NCBI GenBank assembly: GCA_018895795.1 | Contig: JAHINZ010000081.1 | Location: 1 to 8,719 of the forward strand | Direction: 5' to 3' | DNA: 8,719 bases | Origin: Alphaproteobacteria bacterium | GTDB taxonomy: Bacteria; Pseudomonadota; Alphaproteobacteria; Caulobacterales; Caulobacteraceae | Shown here: positions 1-7,468 of the stretch, one piece after another | Layout of the letters: every line of letters begins with the position of its first letter | Position numbering within the stretch: position 1 is the first letter of the stretch | Translations under genes and position numbers: made by a program | Notes under the pieces: model-generated | What the model was told of the DNA's origin: nothing | Databases searched by the model: none | The model's input: only the letters and a program-made list of their open reading frames with translations

Positions 1-316
1 CGACCTTCAGGGCGTCGCCTGAGACCACCTCCAGGCGCTGTTCGGCTGCTTCCGCCAGTTCGGCCAGGATCGGCGTGAACCGGCTGTCCATCTCGATCGC
101 CACCACCCGCGCGCCGGTTTCCAGCAAGGCGCGGGTCAGGCCGCCGGGACCGGGTCCGACCTCGAGCACCACGTCGTCCGGACCGATCCCGGCCAGCCGC
201 GCGATCTTGCGGGTGATGTTGAGGTCCAGCAGGAAGTGCTGACCAAAGCTCTTGCGGGCCAAAAGGTCGTGACGCTCCAGGGCGTCGCGCAGCGGCGGCA
301 TATCGGCCAGGCTCAT
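1..316 (-). CDS. rsmA: 16S rRNA adenine dimethyltransferase RsmA (KsgA), N-terminal part, cut by window edge
   Basis: This is the first 105 codons of RsmA; the 3' end lies beyond base 1. RsmA is the SAM-dependent enzyme that dimethylates two adjacent adenines in the terminal helix of 16S rRNA during late 30S assembly. The translation starts MSLADMPPLRDAL and shows the family entry motif KSFGQHFL (residues 22-29; many homologues have N where this has H), the SAM-binding motif I EVGPGPGGLTRALL (52-65), the acidic AIEMD (73-77) that binds the SAM ribose in this fold, and GDAL (100-103). The catalytic NLPY-type motif would lie outside the window. The ATG at 316 follows pdxA by 23 bp with only a weak GGAA-like ribosome site, so cotranscription with pdxA is likely. 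The pdxA-rsmA order is the conserved enterobacterial one. The family call is secure. Whether the gene is intact cannot be judged here. Confidence 0.95.
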   Translation of the reverse strand, partial: MSLADMPPLRDALERHDLLARKSFGQHFLLDLNITRKIARLAGIGPDDVVLEVGPGPGGLTRALLETGARVVAIEMDSRFTPILAELAEAAEQRLEVVSGDALKV

Positions 317-339
317 GGTCTTCCAGGTCTCGAAAAGGT

Positions 340-1341
340 TCAGGCCGCGCGGCGCGCGGCGATCTGGGCCGCCAGCCGGATGGCGGCGATCAGGCTATCG
401 GCTCGGGCCAGGCCCCGTCCAGCGATGTCGAACCCCGTGCCGTGATCAGGCGAGGTGCGGACGATCGGCAGGCCCAGGGTGACGTTCACCCCGCCCCAGA
501 AGTCGAGCATCTTGACCGGGATCAGGGCCTGGTCGTGATACATGCACAGCACCGCGTCGAAGCGGGCGCGGGCCTCGGCGTGGAACAGGGTGTCGGCGGG
601 CGAGGGGCCCTGGGCGTCGACGCCCAGGTCACGCAGAGCCCGGACGGCCGGCGCGATGATCTCGATCTCCTCACGGCCCAGCGCCCCGCCTTCGCCGGCG
701 TGCGGGTTCAGCGCGGCGACCGCCAGGCGCGGCTCGCGGATCCCGAAGTCCTGCTTCAGCGCCTGGGCGGTGACCAGGCCGGCATTGACGATGGCCTCCA
801 TCGTCAAGGCGCCGGGCACGTCCTTCAGGGCCTTGTGGATGGTCACCAGGGTGGCGCGCAGGCTTCCGGCCGTCAGCATCATCACCGGGCCGCGCGCGCC
901 GTCGAAGCTGGCGGCGTCGGTCAGTTCGGCGAGGAATTCGGTGTGACCGGGAAACTTGAACCCGGCGTCATAGAGCGGCGCCTTGGCGATAGGGGCGGTG
1001 ACCAGGCCCGACACCGCGCCTGACAGCGCCAGGCCCGCGCCCGTCTCGATACAGCGAATGATCTGGGCGGCGTGGGCGCTGGACGGCTGGCCGGAGATCA
1101 CCGGGGAAAGCAGGGGAATGTCGAGCACGGGCAGGGCGGTGGGAAAGACATCCAGCGCCTCGGCCGGCCCGGTGACCGTCTTGATCCTGATCCCCGACCC
1201 GGCGGAGGCCAGGGATCGCGCGTCGCCGACCACCAAGAAGGGCGGCCCCTCCCAGCGAAGGGCCGTCCAGGCCTTGGCGATGATCTCGGCCCCGACGCCG
1301 GCGGGATCGCCGGCGCTCAGGACCAGGGGCTTGGTTTTCAC
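340..1341 (-). CDS. pdxA: 4-hydroxythreonine-4-phosphate dehydrogenase PdxA
   Basis: PdxA is the cytosolic NAD-dependent enzyme that oxidises 4-phosphohydroxy-L-threonine to a product which decarboxylates to 3-amino-1-hydroxyacetone phosphate. PdxJ then uses this in the DXP-dependent pyridoxal phosphate pathway. The protein is 333 residues, the normal family length. It opens with the motif SAGDPAGVGAEI (9-20). The three metal-binding histidines known from E. coli (166, 211, 266) match H169 in TIHKALKDV, H214 in LNPHAGEGG and H269 in MYHDQALIPVK, all offset by +3. PGHTEF (131-136) and RTSPDHGTGFDIAG (295-308) are also family signatures. The start codon is GTG, overlapping the surA stop as GTGA (1338-1341), with no strong Shine-Dalgarno. 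Translation therefore probably depends on ribosomes finishing surA. rsmA follows 23 bp downstream. The call is very secure. Confidence 0.97.
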   Translation of the reverse strand: MKTKPLVLSAGDPAGVGAEIIAKAWTALRWEGPPFLVVGDARSLASAGSGIRIKTVTGPAEALDVFPTALPVLDIPLLSPVISGQPSSAHAAQIIRCIETGAGLALSGAVSGLVTAPIAKAPLYDAGFKFPGHTEFLAELTDAASFDGARGPVMMLTAGSLRATLVTIHKALKDVPGALTMEAIVNAGLVTAQALKQDFGIREPRLAVAALNPHAGEGGALGREEIEIIAPAVRALRDLGVDAQGPSPADTLFHAEARARFDAVLCMYHDQALIPVKMLDFWGGVNVTLGLPIVRTSPDHGTGFDIAGRGLARADSLIAAIRLAAQIAARRAA

Positions 1342-2708
1342 CGGGTTTCTATGGTCGCCGAATTACGCAGGTCGCGCAGGTAGCGCTTGGAGATCAGGGC
1401 CAGCTGTTGGCCCCGCAGGCGGTTTTCGATCTGGTCATGGGTCGGCGCGGCGCCGCCCGACTGACGCTTGCCGCAGACGGCGATCAGATGAAGACCGGCG
1501 TCGGTGCGGATCGGGTCGGAGACCTGACCGACCTCCAGCGCCGCGGCGGCGGCCTGGAAGGCCGGGGCCAGGTCGGTGATCTCGGCCTCGCCCAGATCGC
1601 CGGCGACCAGGCCGTCCACCTTTTCGGCGGTGGCTTGCAGCGTTTCGCAGCTGGTGAGCTGCGGCTTCAGCGCCAACAGGGTGGCGTTGGCGGTCTCGAC
1701 CTGCTTGGGCGTGGCGTCGGCGGCCAGCGGGTAGGCGACCTGCTTGAGATCGACCAGGGCGGTCTTTGCCCCCGCGCGCTTGTCGCGCAGATAGATAATG
1801 TAGACGCCGTCCTTGACCGGGATGGGGCGCGAGAGCTGGCCGGGGCGCAGTTCCTCGAGCGCCGCGTCGACCTCGGCCGGCATTTCGCCGGGACTGATCC
1901 AGCCGGCGTCGCCGCCGTTGGCCGCTGTGGCGGACGAAGAGAACTGGCGGGCGACGGCCGGGAAGGGCGCGCCCTGCTGCATCTGGGTGACCAGCTGCGC
2001 GGCGCCGCTGACGGCCGTCTCCATGCCGCCGACGCGCGCGGCGTCGAGGAACACTTCGCTGACCTGATATTGCGGTTTGCTGGCCGACTCGGCCATGCGG
2101 CGCTCGAACGCCTTGATCTGGTCTTCGCCGACCCGCAGACGCGAACCGTAGCGACCGCTGATCCAGTTCTGCCAGCTGCTGTCGATGCGGATCTGGGCGC
2201 GGAAGGTTTCGGCGCCGACGCCCTGCGAGGCCAATTGCGCCAGCAATTGCTTGCCGGTCATATTCGCGTTGTTGCCGCGCGCGATGTCATTGATCTGCTC
2301 GTCGACTTCCTGCTCGGTCGAGATGATCTTGATCTTCTGGGCCTTCTCGACCCGGTGAAGTTCCTGCAACTGAACGCGTTCGTCGATCAGCGACCGCAGG
2401 GCCTCCTGCTCCAGCTGAGGCAGGTTCTCCTGGGTGGGCTGCACGCCGGAGCTGATCATCAGCAGGCGCATGCGCTGCGTTAGATCATAGCTGGAAACGA
2501 TGTCGTCATTGACCACCGCCGCGACGCTTTCCGACAGCGGCGCGGGAGGCGCGGGAGGCGCGACGCGCTCAGGTGCGGCGCCGGCGGGCGCCGTCGGTTG
2601 GGCGGCGTCCTGGGCCAAGGCCTGCGGGCCAAAGCTCGCCAGCGCCAGAACTAGGACGGACGCGGCTCCAGCCGCGGCAAGGGTCTTCACGCTACGCACA
2701 GGCCGCAT
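1338..2708 (-). CDS. surA: SurA-like periplasmic chaperone / peptidyl-prolyl cis-trans isomerase
   Basis: A 456-residue exported protein of the SurA family, which binds unfolded outer-membrane proteins in the periplasm and carries parvulin-type prolyl isomerase domains. Visible parts: a signal peptide (1-32, basic start, hydrophobic core about 9-25, cleavage after ALA), a Pro/Ala-rich linker (about 37-58), a SurA N-terminal domain (about 61-200, beginning SESVAAVVNDDIVSSYDL), a first parvulin domain (about 213-310, with FPAVARQFS and GGDAGWISPGEMP), and a second, more diverged one (about 316-415, with GDLGEAEITDLAPAF and ending DAGLHLIAVCGKR). It has two cysteines, C354 and C412, both in the second domain. 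The ATG at 2708 has AAAGGA upstream at a rather long 12-nt spacing. It sits 81 bp after lptD and shares GTGA with pdxA. The family and position between lptD and pdxA support SurA; the client range and isomerase activity are inferred. Confidence 0.93.
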   Translation of the reverse strand: MRPVRSVKTLAAAGAASVLVLALASFGPQALAQDAAQPTAPAGAAPERVAPPAPPAPLSESVAAVVNDDIVSSYDLTQRMRLLMISSGVQPTQENLPQLEQEALRSLIDERVQLQELHRVEKAQKIKIISTEQEVDEQINDIARGNNANMTGKQLLAQLASQGVGAETFRAQIRIDSSWQNWISGRYGSRLRVGEDQIKAFERRMAESASKPQYQVSEVFLDAARVGGMETAVSGAAQLVTQMQQGAPFPAVARQFSSSATAANGGDAGWISPGEMPAEVDAALEELRPGQLSRPIPVKDGVYIIYLRDKRAGAKTALVDLKQVAYPLAADATPKQVETANATLLALKPQLTSCETLQATAEKVDGLVAGDLGEAEITDLAPAFQAAAAALEVGQVSDPIRTDAGLHLIAVCGKRQSGGAAPTHDQIENRLRGQQLALISKRYLRDLRNSATIETR

Positions 2709-2720
2709 GGGTAGTGTCGT

Positions 2721-2726
2721 TCCTTT
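2721..2726 (-). promoter_or_regulatory. Probable surA ribosome-binding site with long spacing
   Basis: AAAGGA on the minus strand, 12 nt before the ATG at 2708. The spacing is longer than the usual 5-9 nt, suggesting modest initiation at surA. No better in-frame start lies upstream. Confidence 0.5.
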
Positions 2727-2747
2727 AGTGCGGCCATACCGAATAAC

Positions 2748-2767
2748 GCGCGCGTCTCGTCGCGCGC
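2748..2767 (-). promoter_or_regulatory. GC-rich inverted repeat between lptD and surA
   Basis: GCGCGCG and CGCGCGC form a perfect 7-bp stem around a 6-nt loop (ACGAGA on the minus strand) in the 81-bp gap after lptD. On the minus strand it is followed by GTTATTCGG, only mildly T-rich. It may be a weak attenuator or an mRNA 3'-end stabiliser that lowers surA-pdxA-rsmA expression relative to lptFGD. Alternating CG arms arise easily in such DNA. I see no convincing separate promoter for surA in this gap. Confidence 0.35.
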
Positions 2768-2789
2768 CACCGGCGCCGCAGATGAATTT

Positions 2790-5144
2790 TTAGTTGTTGT
2801 ACCCTGTATCGCCTAATGTGGCGAACGATAGGCTGAAGGTGATGGATTCGTCAGATTTCAGCTTCAAACCGCCGGTTGACACCTGACTGTAGCGATCTTC
2901 GTTCTGATAAATCACGTCGATGCGGATGCAGTCGTTATTGTAGACCACGCCCAGGTCGCGACGGCGCCACACGCCGGCTTCCAGGTCGTTCTGGCCATAG
3001 GCCGTCAGGCTCCAGTGCTTGGTCAGGCTCAGTTGGCCGCGCATTTCAAAGGTTTCCAGCGGATTGCCGCCGGCGTCCTGCTGGTCCTTGATATAGCGCG
3101 CTGAACCGCTGGCGAAGCTGCGCGCGGCGTCGACGCCGACCTCGATCCGACGCAGCTTGTTGTCGGCCAGTTCGGGCGCGTAGCGGGTGCGCACGAAGGC
3201 GTTGACGCCGCGGACGGGCGTGACCGTGGCGGCCACGATCCAGTCCGAGGATTGGGTCTGCAGGCCCGAGCGCGCGGGCAGCAGCGGATCGAACTTGGAG
3301 CGGAAACTGCGGCCCACCAGCACGCTGCCGCCTCGACCGTCGTCGTAATTCACCGTGGCGCGGCCGCCGACGTTCAGGCGTTGGCCGCCCTCGTAGAGGT
3401 CAAAGCCCGGCGACTTGTTGGCGCGGAACAGATTGGTCTCGTCGAACTCGAACGAGGTGCTGTCCTCGTTGTAGAGATAGGTCGTGGCGCCAGACGTCCC
3501 GACCACGATCGGCACCCGGCGACTGTCCGAACCGGCGGCGATCTGGGCCAGGGGTTCCAGCACCACCGTGCCGCCCTTCAGCGCCTTGAAGAAGGGATAG
3601 CTGAAGTCGACGCCGGTCACGCCCAGGGCGCGCGAATAGGCCTGGCTGCTGTCGGCGCCGGGCAGGTTGGAGACCCGATAGGCGTCGCCGCGGGCCTGGG
3701 CGAACGGCGAGACCCGCACGCCCGACTTCAGGGTCAGGGTCGAGCGCCAGTCGGCGCTGAGGCTGCCACGCTGGCTGTCGGCGCCGTCGGCGTCCGAGCT
3801 GTAGGGCGACTCGGCGCGAGTCAGGACCACGCCCGAGCCGAGCACGCGCAGGCGTCCACCCAGAACCGGCGCTTCTGGCTGCCAGCGGGCCTCCAGCAGC
3901 GGGCCGATCGTCGGGAAGATGTTGCTGTTCTCGAAGCTGGCCAGCTTGGTGACCGGATCGGTGCCGGAAACCCTCAGGCCCTGAACCGAGACGGCCGACA
4001 GCGAGACATAGGACTGCTTGTCCTGCCGCGTGGCGTAAATCTGCGAGTTGAGCCGGCGGTCCTCGCTCGTGAACAGACCGCGCTGCTGATAGACGTCGTT
4101 GATGCTGTAGTTGTCGAACAGCAGTTTGTCGGAGACGCGTTCCGCGCTGAAGCCCCACTTCCACCGGGCGTTGATGTCGAACGCGCCCTTGGCCAGGATG
4201 TAGCTGCGCGGCGTGGCCTCGCCAAAACGCTGGCCCCGGGCGTCGATGTCCTTTTCGTAGGTGAAGCCGGCCCGCACCTCGGCGCGGCCGGAATAGAACC
4301 GCTTGCGCCATTGAACATTCAGGAACGGGTTAACATTCGAATTGATCTGGGGACTTAGGACAATATCCTGAGACGGCGAGATCACCTGGAGATAGGGCTG
4401 CTGATACGACAGGCCGCGCCGCTTGGAGGCTCCCAGCTTGGGCGCCAGGAAGCCGGAACTGCGGGTCGCCGCCGGGTCTGGGTGCCAGAACACCGGCAGG
4501 TACATCAGCGGCGCGCCCCAGAGGCGAATGACCGCGTTCTTGTAGAAGATCAGCTGGCGGTCCTTGTCCTGAACCACTTGGTCGGCGGCCACCGACCAGG
4601 TGGGGACCGGCTTGTCGGCGCAGACCTCGCAGGGGGTGTAGATCGCCCGGTTCAGCTCCTGGACGCTATCGCTGCGACGGACCGCCGAGGCGGCCGCGAT
4701 CTTGATGTTCTTGTCCAGGCGCGTCGAGAAGCCCAGGGCGAAGCCCGCCTTCAGGTCCTTGTCCAGAGTCATTTCGTCGGCGAACTGGGCGGTGCCGTCG
4801 CCATTGATCAGCTGGACATGGCCCTTGGCCTGAATAACGCCGTCCTTGGTGTTATAGACCAGTTCGTCGGCGCGCAGGGTTCGGCCCTCATAACGCGCCT
4901 CGACATCGCCGCGCGCGGTCAGGGTCTGGGTCTTGTCGTCCCGGATCAACAGGTCGGATTCCAGATAGTAACCGTCGGTCCCAAGGCCGTCGGCCGGAGC
5001 GGCCGCGACGACCGGCGTGCGAGGAACCTGCGCCAGTGACTGCGCCTGGGCCGCCGAGGCGACCAGCACCAGCATGGCGACGCCGCCGAGCAGTCGCGCC
5101 CGACCCGGTAGGGACGACGTCGCGCCTTGACGCTGATCCTTCAT
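2790..5144 (-). CDS. lptD: LPS-assembly outer-membrane protein LptD (OstA/Imp)
   Basis: LptD forms the outer-membrane translocon that, with LptE, receives LPS from the periplasmic Lpt bridge and places it in the outer leaflet. From the chosen start it is 784 residues: signal peptide (1-34, hydrophobic core around GGVAMLVLVASA, cleavage AQA|QS), an OstA/LptA-like periplasmic domain (about 58-200, e.g. LTARGDVEARYEGRTLRADE), the conserved motif YLPVFWHPDPAATRSSGFL (about 215-233), then a C-terminal beta-barrel to the end. Cysteines are C172 and C175 (CEVC) and C739 (NNDCIRI) only. I chose the ATG at 5144 because GAGG stands 6 nt before it and the signal peptide then starts normally. An in-frame ATG at 5174 would add 10 residues and overlap lptG by 8 bp, but its only GAGG abuts the ATG. 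It lies 22 bp after lptG and 81 bp before surA. The protein ends GDTGYNN, not in an aromatic residue. Confidence 0.95.
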   Translation of the reverse strand: MKDQRQGATSSLPGRARLLGGVAMLVLVASAAQAQSLAQVPRTPVVAAAPADGLGTDGYYLESDLLIRDDKTQTLTARGDVEARYEGRTLRADELVYNTKDGVIQAKGHVQLINGDGTAQFADEMTLDKDLKAGFALGFSTRLDKNIKIAAASAVRRSDSVQELNRAIYTPCEVCADKPVPTWSVAADQVVQDKDRQLIFYKNAVIRLWGAPLMYLPVFWHPDPAATRSSGFLAPKLGASKRRGLSYQQPYLQVISPSQDIVLSPQINSNVNPFLNVQWRKRFYSGRAEVRAGFTYEKDIDARGQRFGEATPRSYILAKGAFDINARWKWGFSAERVSDKLLFDNYSINDVYQQRGLFTSEDRRLNSQIYATRQDKQSYVSLSAVSVQGLRVSGTDPVTKLASFENSNIFPTIGPLLEARWQPEAPVLGGRLRVLGSGVVLTRAESPYSSDADGADSQRGSLSADWRSTLTLKSGVRVSPFAQARGDAYRVSNLPGADSSQAYSRALGVTGVDFSYPFFKALKGGTVVLEPLAQIAAGSDSRRVPIVVGTSGATTYLYNEDSTSFEFDETNLFRANKSPGFDLYEGGQRLNVGGRATVNYDDGRGGSVLVGRSFRSKFDPLLPARSGLQTQSSDWIVAATVTPVRGVNAFVRTRYAPELADNKLRRIEVGVDAARSFASGSARYIKDQQDAGGNPLETFEMRGQLSLTKHWSLTAYGQNDLEAGVWRRRDLGVVYNNDCIRIDVIYQNEDRYSQVSTGGLKLKSDESITFSLSFATLGDTGYNN

Positions 5145-5150
5145 GAACGA

Positions 5151-5154
5151 CCTC
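5151..5154 (-). promoter_or_regulatory. lptD ribosome-binding site
   Basis: GAGG on the minus strand with a 6-nt spacer to the ATG at 5144. The in-frame ATG at 5174 has GAGG touching it directly, too close to work well. This favours the shorter protein, whose signal peptide then begins with MKDQRQGATS. Confidence 0.65.
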
Positions 5155-5166
5155 GGAAACACGGAC

Positions 5167-6273
5167 TCAACCATCCTCGGTATAGCAAAGCAGGGTGAAG
5201 CCCGCCAAAAGCGCGACGAGCGGGGGAGTCCAGGCGGCGACGGCCGGATGAAGAACGTCGGCCTTCGCGAGCGCGCTGCATAGCTCGTTGAAGAAGAAAA
5301 ATCCGAAGCCGAGCGCGACGCCCGATCCGGCCAGGGCCGCCAAGCCGCCCAGACGCATCAGGCGCAGCGAAAAGGCCGCCGCCAGCACCGACATCGCGGC
5401 GAACAGCAGGGGCGTGGCCAGGATCTGCTGATAGCGCAGACGGAACGGCGTGGCCGAGAAGCCGGCGTCCTCGGTCCGCTTGATCGTGGTGGGCAGACGC
5501 CACAGCGCCACGGCCTGGGGCGAGTTGAACCGCTCCGACGCGGTGCGGTCGTCCAGGTTGGAGGGGATCGACAGGCTTTCGGAGCGAATCGCACCCGCCC
5601 CGGGCGTGGCCTCGCGCACCCCGATCAGGCGCCAGAAGCCGGGTTCCAGTCGCGCCTCATTGGCCTCGATCCGCCGGGAGAAGTCCATCACGCCCTTGGC
5701 GTTGAGGGTGTAGACGAACAGCGAAACGCCCCGCAGGCGCACCGAGCCGTCGACCTGATCACGGGCCCGCGCCCGGATCACGATCTGGGTCTTGTCGTCG
5801 CCCTGACGCAGCCAGGTCCCCTTCGGCGCCGCCTTCAGATAGTTTTCCATCATCGCGTCGCGCGAGGTTTCGTACTGGCCGGTCATCGCCGCGCTCAAGG
5901 GGTTGAGCAGGGTGATGGTCAGCACGCCGATCACGAAGGCCGCCGCCGCGGCGGGGAGGATGAAACGCCACGCCGAGACCCCGGCCGCGCGCATGGCGAT
6001 CAGTTCGCTGCGTCGGTTCAGGCCGACAAAGGCCCCCAGGGTGCCGAACAGGAAGATGAACGGCGCGAGCAGCAGAATGGTCGCCGGGGCCTGCAGGACG
6101 GTCAGATAGAGCAGCTGGAAGAAATCGACGTCGGCGCGCGTGCCGACATTGCGCGCGATGTCGACGAAGGCGATCAGCATCACCATCGAGCCCAGCACGG
6201 CCAGGGCCGCGCCCAGCGACGCCATCGTCTGCTTCAGCACATAGCGCTCGATCATCCCGACGCCGAAGCTCAT
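5167..6273 (-). CDS. lptG: LPS export ABC transporter permease LptG
   Basis: LptG pairs with LptF as the inner-membrane half of the LptB2FG exporter, which pulls LPS from the inner membrane and passes it to LptC/LptA. The 368-residue protein has the YjgP/YjgQ layout: three N-terminal membrane helices (about 18-40, 62-84, 104-125), a periplasmic beta-jellyroll (about 135-275) and three C-terminal helices (about 285-302, 309-328, 344-363). The cytoplasmic coupling segment LNRRSELIAMRAAGVS (85-100), which contacts the LptB ATPase in this family, is clear. The frame stays open upstream, but I start at the ATG at 6273: it overlaps the lptF stop as ATGA, has AGGGGA 7 nt before it, and gives the normal family length. 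A longer reading from 6426 would only add out-of-character residues lying over lptF. LptG versus LptF is assigned by order (F then G) and sequence feel. lptD follows. Confidence 0.93.
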   Translation of the reverse strand: MSFGVGMIERYVLKQTMASLGAALAVLGSMVMLIAFVDIARNVGTRADVDFFQLLYLTVLQAPATILLLAPFIFLFGTLGAFVGLNRRSELIAMRAAGVSAWRFILPAAAAAFVIGVLTITLLNPLSAAMTGQYETSRDAMMENYLKAAPKGTWLRQGDDKTQIVIRARARDQVDGSVRLRGVSLFVYTLNAKGVMDFSRRIEANEARLEPGFWRLIGVREATPGAGAIRSESLSIPSNLDDRTASERFNSPQAVALWRLPTTIKRTEDAGFSATPFRLRYQQILATPLLFAAMSVLAAAFSLRLMRLGGLAALAGSGVALGFGFFFFNELCSALAKADVLHPAVAAWTPPLVALLAGFTLLCYTEDG

Positions 6274-7412
6274 GCCGGTTTCCCCTGAGCGGCGTAGGCG
6301 GCCTTGCGACGACTGATGGCGACGTAGCGCGAGACCTTTTGCCGGAAGATCTGAGACAGGCCCCACCAGGTGGCGGCCACCGGCACGGCGTACTGCAAGA
6401 CGTTCAGCCAGACATTGTCCTCGCACGCCGCCTGAACGCCGAACCCGGCGATCCGGACCACGGCCGCGGCCGCGCCGACGGCGGCGATGCGCTTGCCATA
6501 GCCCATGCGGTTGAACGGCCCGCCGATCACCGCCGCCAAGGCCATGGCCATCAGGGCGATGTTGTAGAGCGGCCCGGCGAAGCGGGAATGGGCTTCGGCC
6601 AGCAGGCCGGCGCGGTTCTTCTGTTCCCAGTCTTGGCTGAGGTCGGGGAACACCAGCTCGTGCAGATAACGGTCGGCGATCTTGTAGTGCAGCAGCTCAT
6701 CGCTCTGGAACAAGGACGACAGGTCGAAGGTGTATTCGTCGAATGACGTGTACTGCAGCACGCCGGCGTTCGAAAACTGCTGGTTGGAGCCTTTCAGCAT
6801 GACCAGCACGGGCGCGCCGTGGCGGGTGGCGATCACCGCTTCGCGCGACGAATAGGTCGAGGCGCCGCCGTCCGAGCGTTCCTGGTGGATGAACAGGTTG
6901 TGGATCAGGTTGTTACGGTCGATCGACTGGGCGTAAACCGTCAGGCCGGGCCCAGGCTCGGTGAACTGGCCCGGTTGCACGAGGGTGGACGCCACGTCGG
7001 TCTTGACGGCGAAGGCGGTCTCGCGAATTAGCCGCGCGCTCCAGGGCTGCACCCAAAGCCCGATGACCAGCGAAAACAACGTGGCGAAGACCGCCAGCCG
7101 GATGGCGGGCGAGATGACTCGCCAGCGGCTCATGCCGCCGGCGAAACAGACCACGATCTCCTGCTCGGTATGCAGCCGGTTCAAGGCCACCAGGGCGGCG
7201 ACGAACAGGGCGATCGGCAGCACGATGTTCAGCAGCTGGGGCAGGGCCAGCATGATAATCTTGAGAAAAATCAGCGCGCTCTGCCGCTGGGAGATCAGGA
7301 TGTCGAACTCCGACAGGCTTCTCGCCAGCAAGGCGAGCGCCGCCAGGGCCGCCGCCGCGAGAAGCGTCGGACCCAGCAGTTGCCGGAAGATATAGCGTTC
7401 GATCAGGCGCAT
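6270..7412 (-). CDS. lptF: LPS export ABC transporter permease LptF
   Basis: LptF is the partner of LptG in the LptB2FG exporter. The 380-residue protein shows MRLIERYIFRQLL at its start (typical of the family), membrane helices at about 12-33, 52-78 and 100-121, a periplasmic beta-jellyroll domain (about 125-275, which hands LPS to LptC), and three more helices (about 279-298, 308-328, 335-355). The coupling segment LHTEQEIVVCFAGGMS (80-95) carries the conserved E..E...A.G.S pattern. Two start codons lie next to each other, TTG at 7415 and ATG at 7412; I chose ATG. No Shine-Dalgarno is visible before it; instead an inverted repeat arm occupies that position. It is the first gene of the operon, divergent from pepA as in E. 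coli. The TGA stop shares bases with the lptG ATG, so lptF and lptG should be translationally coupled, fitting their need for equal amounts. Confidence 0.93.
   Translation of the reverse strand: MRLIERYIFRQLLGPTLLAAAALAALALLARSLSEFDILISQRQSALIFLKIIMLALPQLLNIVLPIALFVAALVALNRLHTEQEIVVCFAGGMSRWRVISPAIRLAVFATLFSLVIGLWVQPWSARLIRETAFAVKTDVASTLVQPGQFTEPGPGLTVYAQSIDRNNLIHNLFIHQERSDGGASTYSSREAVIATRHGAPVLVMLKGSNQQFSNAGVLQYTSFDEYTFDLSSLFQSDELLHYKIADRYLHELVFPDLSQDWEQKNRAGLLAEAHSRFAGPLYNIALMAMALAAVIGGPFNRMGYGKRIAAVGAAAAVVRIAGFGVQAACEDNVWLNVLQYAVPVAATWWGLSQIFRQKVSRYVAISRRKAAYAAQGKPA
6281..6286 (-). promoter_or_regulatory. lptG ribosome-binding site inside the lptF 3' end
   Basis: AGGGGA on the minus strand, 7 nt before the ATG at 6273. 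It decides the lptG start in favour of the ATGA overlap over the open frame extending to 6426, and gives lptG its own initiation signal besides coupling to lptF. Confidence 0.75.
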
Positions 7413-7419
7413 CAAAAAT

Positions 7420-7456
7420 GGGGTTCGTGCGGGCGGATTCGGAAACGGCGAACCCC
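7420..7456 (-). promoter_or_regulatory. Inverted repeat in the lptF leader, over the ribosome-binding position
   Basis: On the minus strand the leader reads GGGGTTCG (7456-7449), a 21-nt loop, then CGAACCCC (7427-7420), a perfect 8-bp stem, followed by ATTTTTG and the lptF ATG. The 3' arm ends 8 bases before the ATG, where a Shine-Dalgarno would be, and no AGGAG-like site is present. It may act as an RNA hairpin limiting lptF translation, as a weak attenuator (stem followed by five T), or as a DNA operator. The loop contains a GANTC site. Confidence 0.5.
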
Positions 7457-7468
7457 GTGAAGAGGGCT

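Noticed and set aside
1407..2483. Long plus-strand open frame (358 codons) opposite surA
   Set aside because: It is Gly/Arg/Leu-rich with no recognisable domain and mirrors the codon positions of surA. Long antisense frames are expected in DNA with G/C-rich third positions.
3252..4358. Long plus-strand open frame (368 codons) opposite lptD
   Set aside because: Low-complexity Ala/Arg/Gly composition, no domain and no ribosome site noted; it is explained as a shadow of the lptD codon pattern.
5145..5174. Ten-residue longer LptD start at 5174
   Set aside because: The only GAGG abuts that ATG, and the added residues would precede an otherwise normal signal peptide. It remains possible as a coupled secondary start.
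6274..6426. N-terminal extension of lptG by 51 residues
   Set aside because: The extra residues are Arg/Gly-rich shadow of lptF, absent from the usual family layout, while the ATG at 6273 has a good ribosome site and the ATGA overlap.
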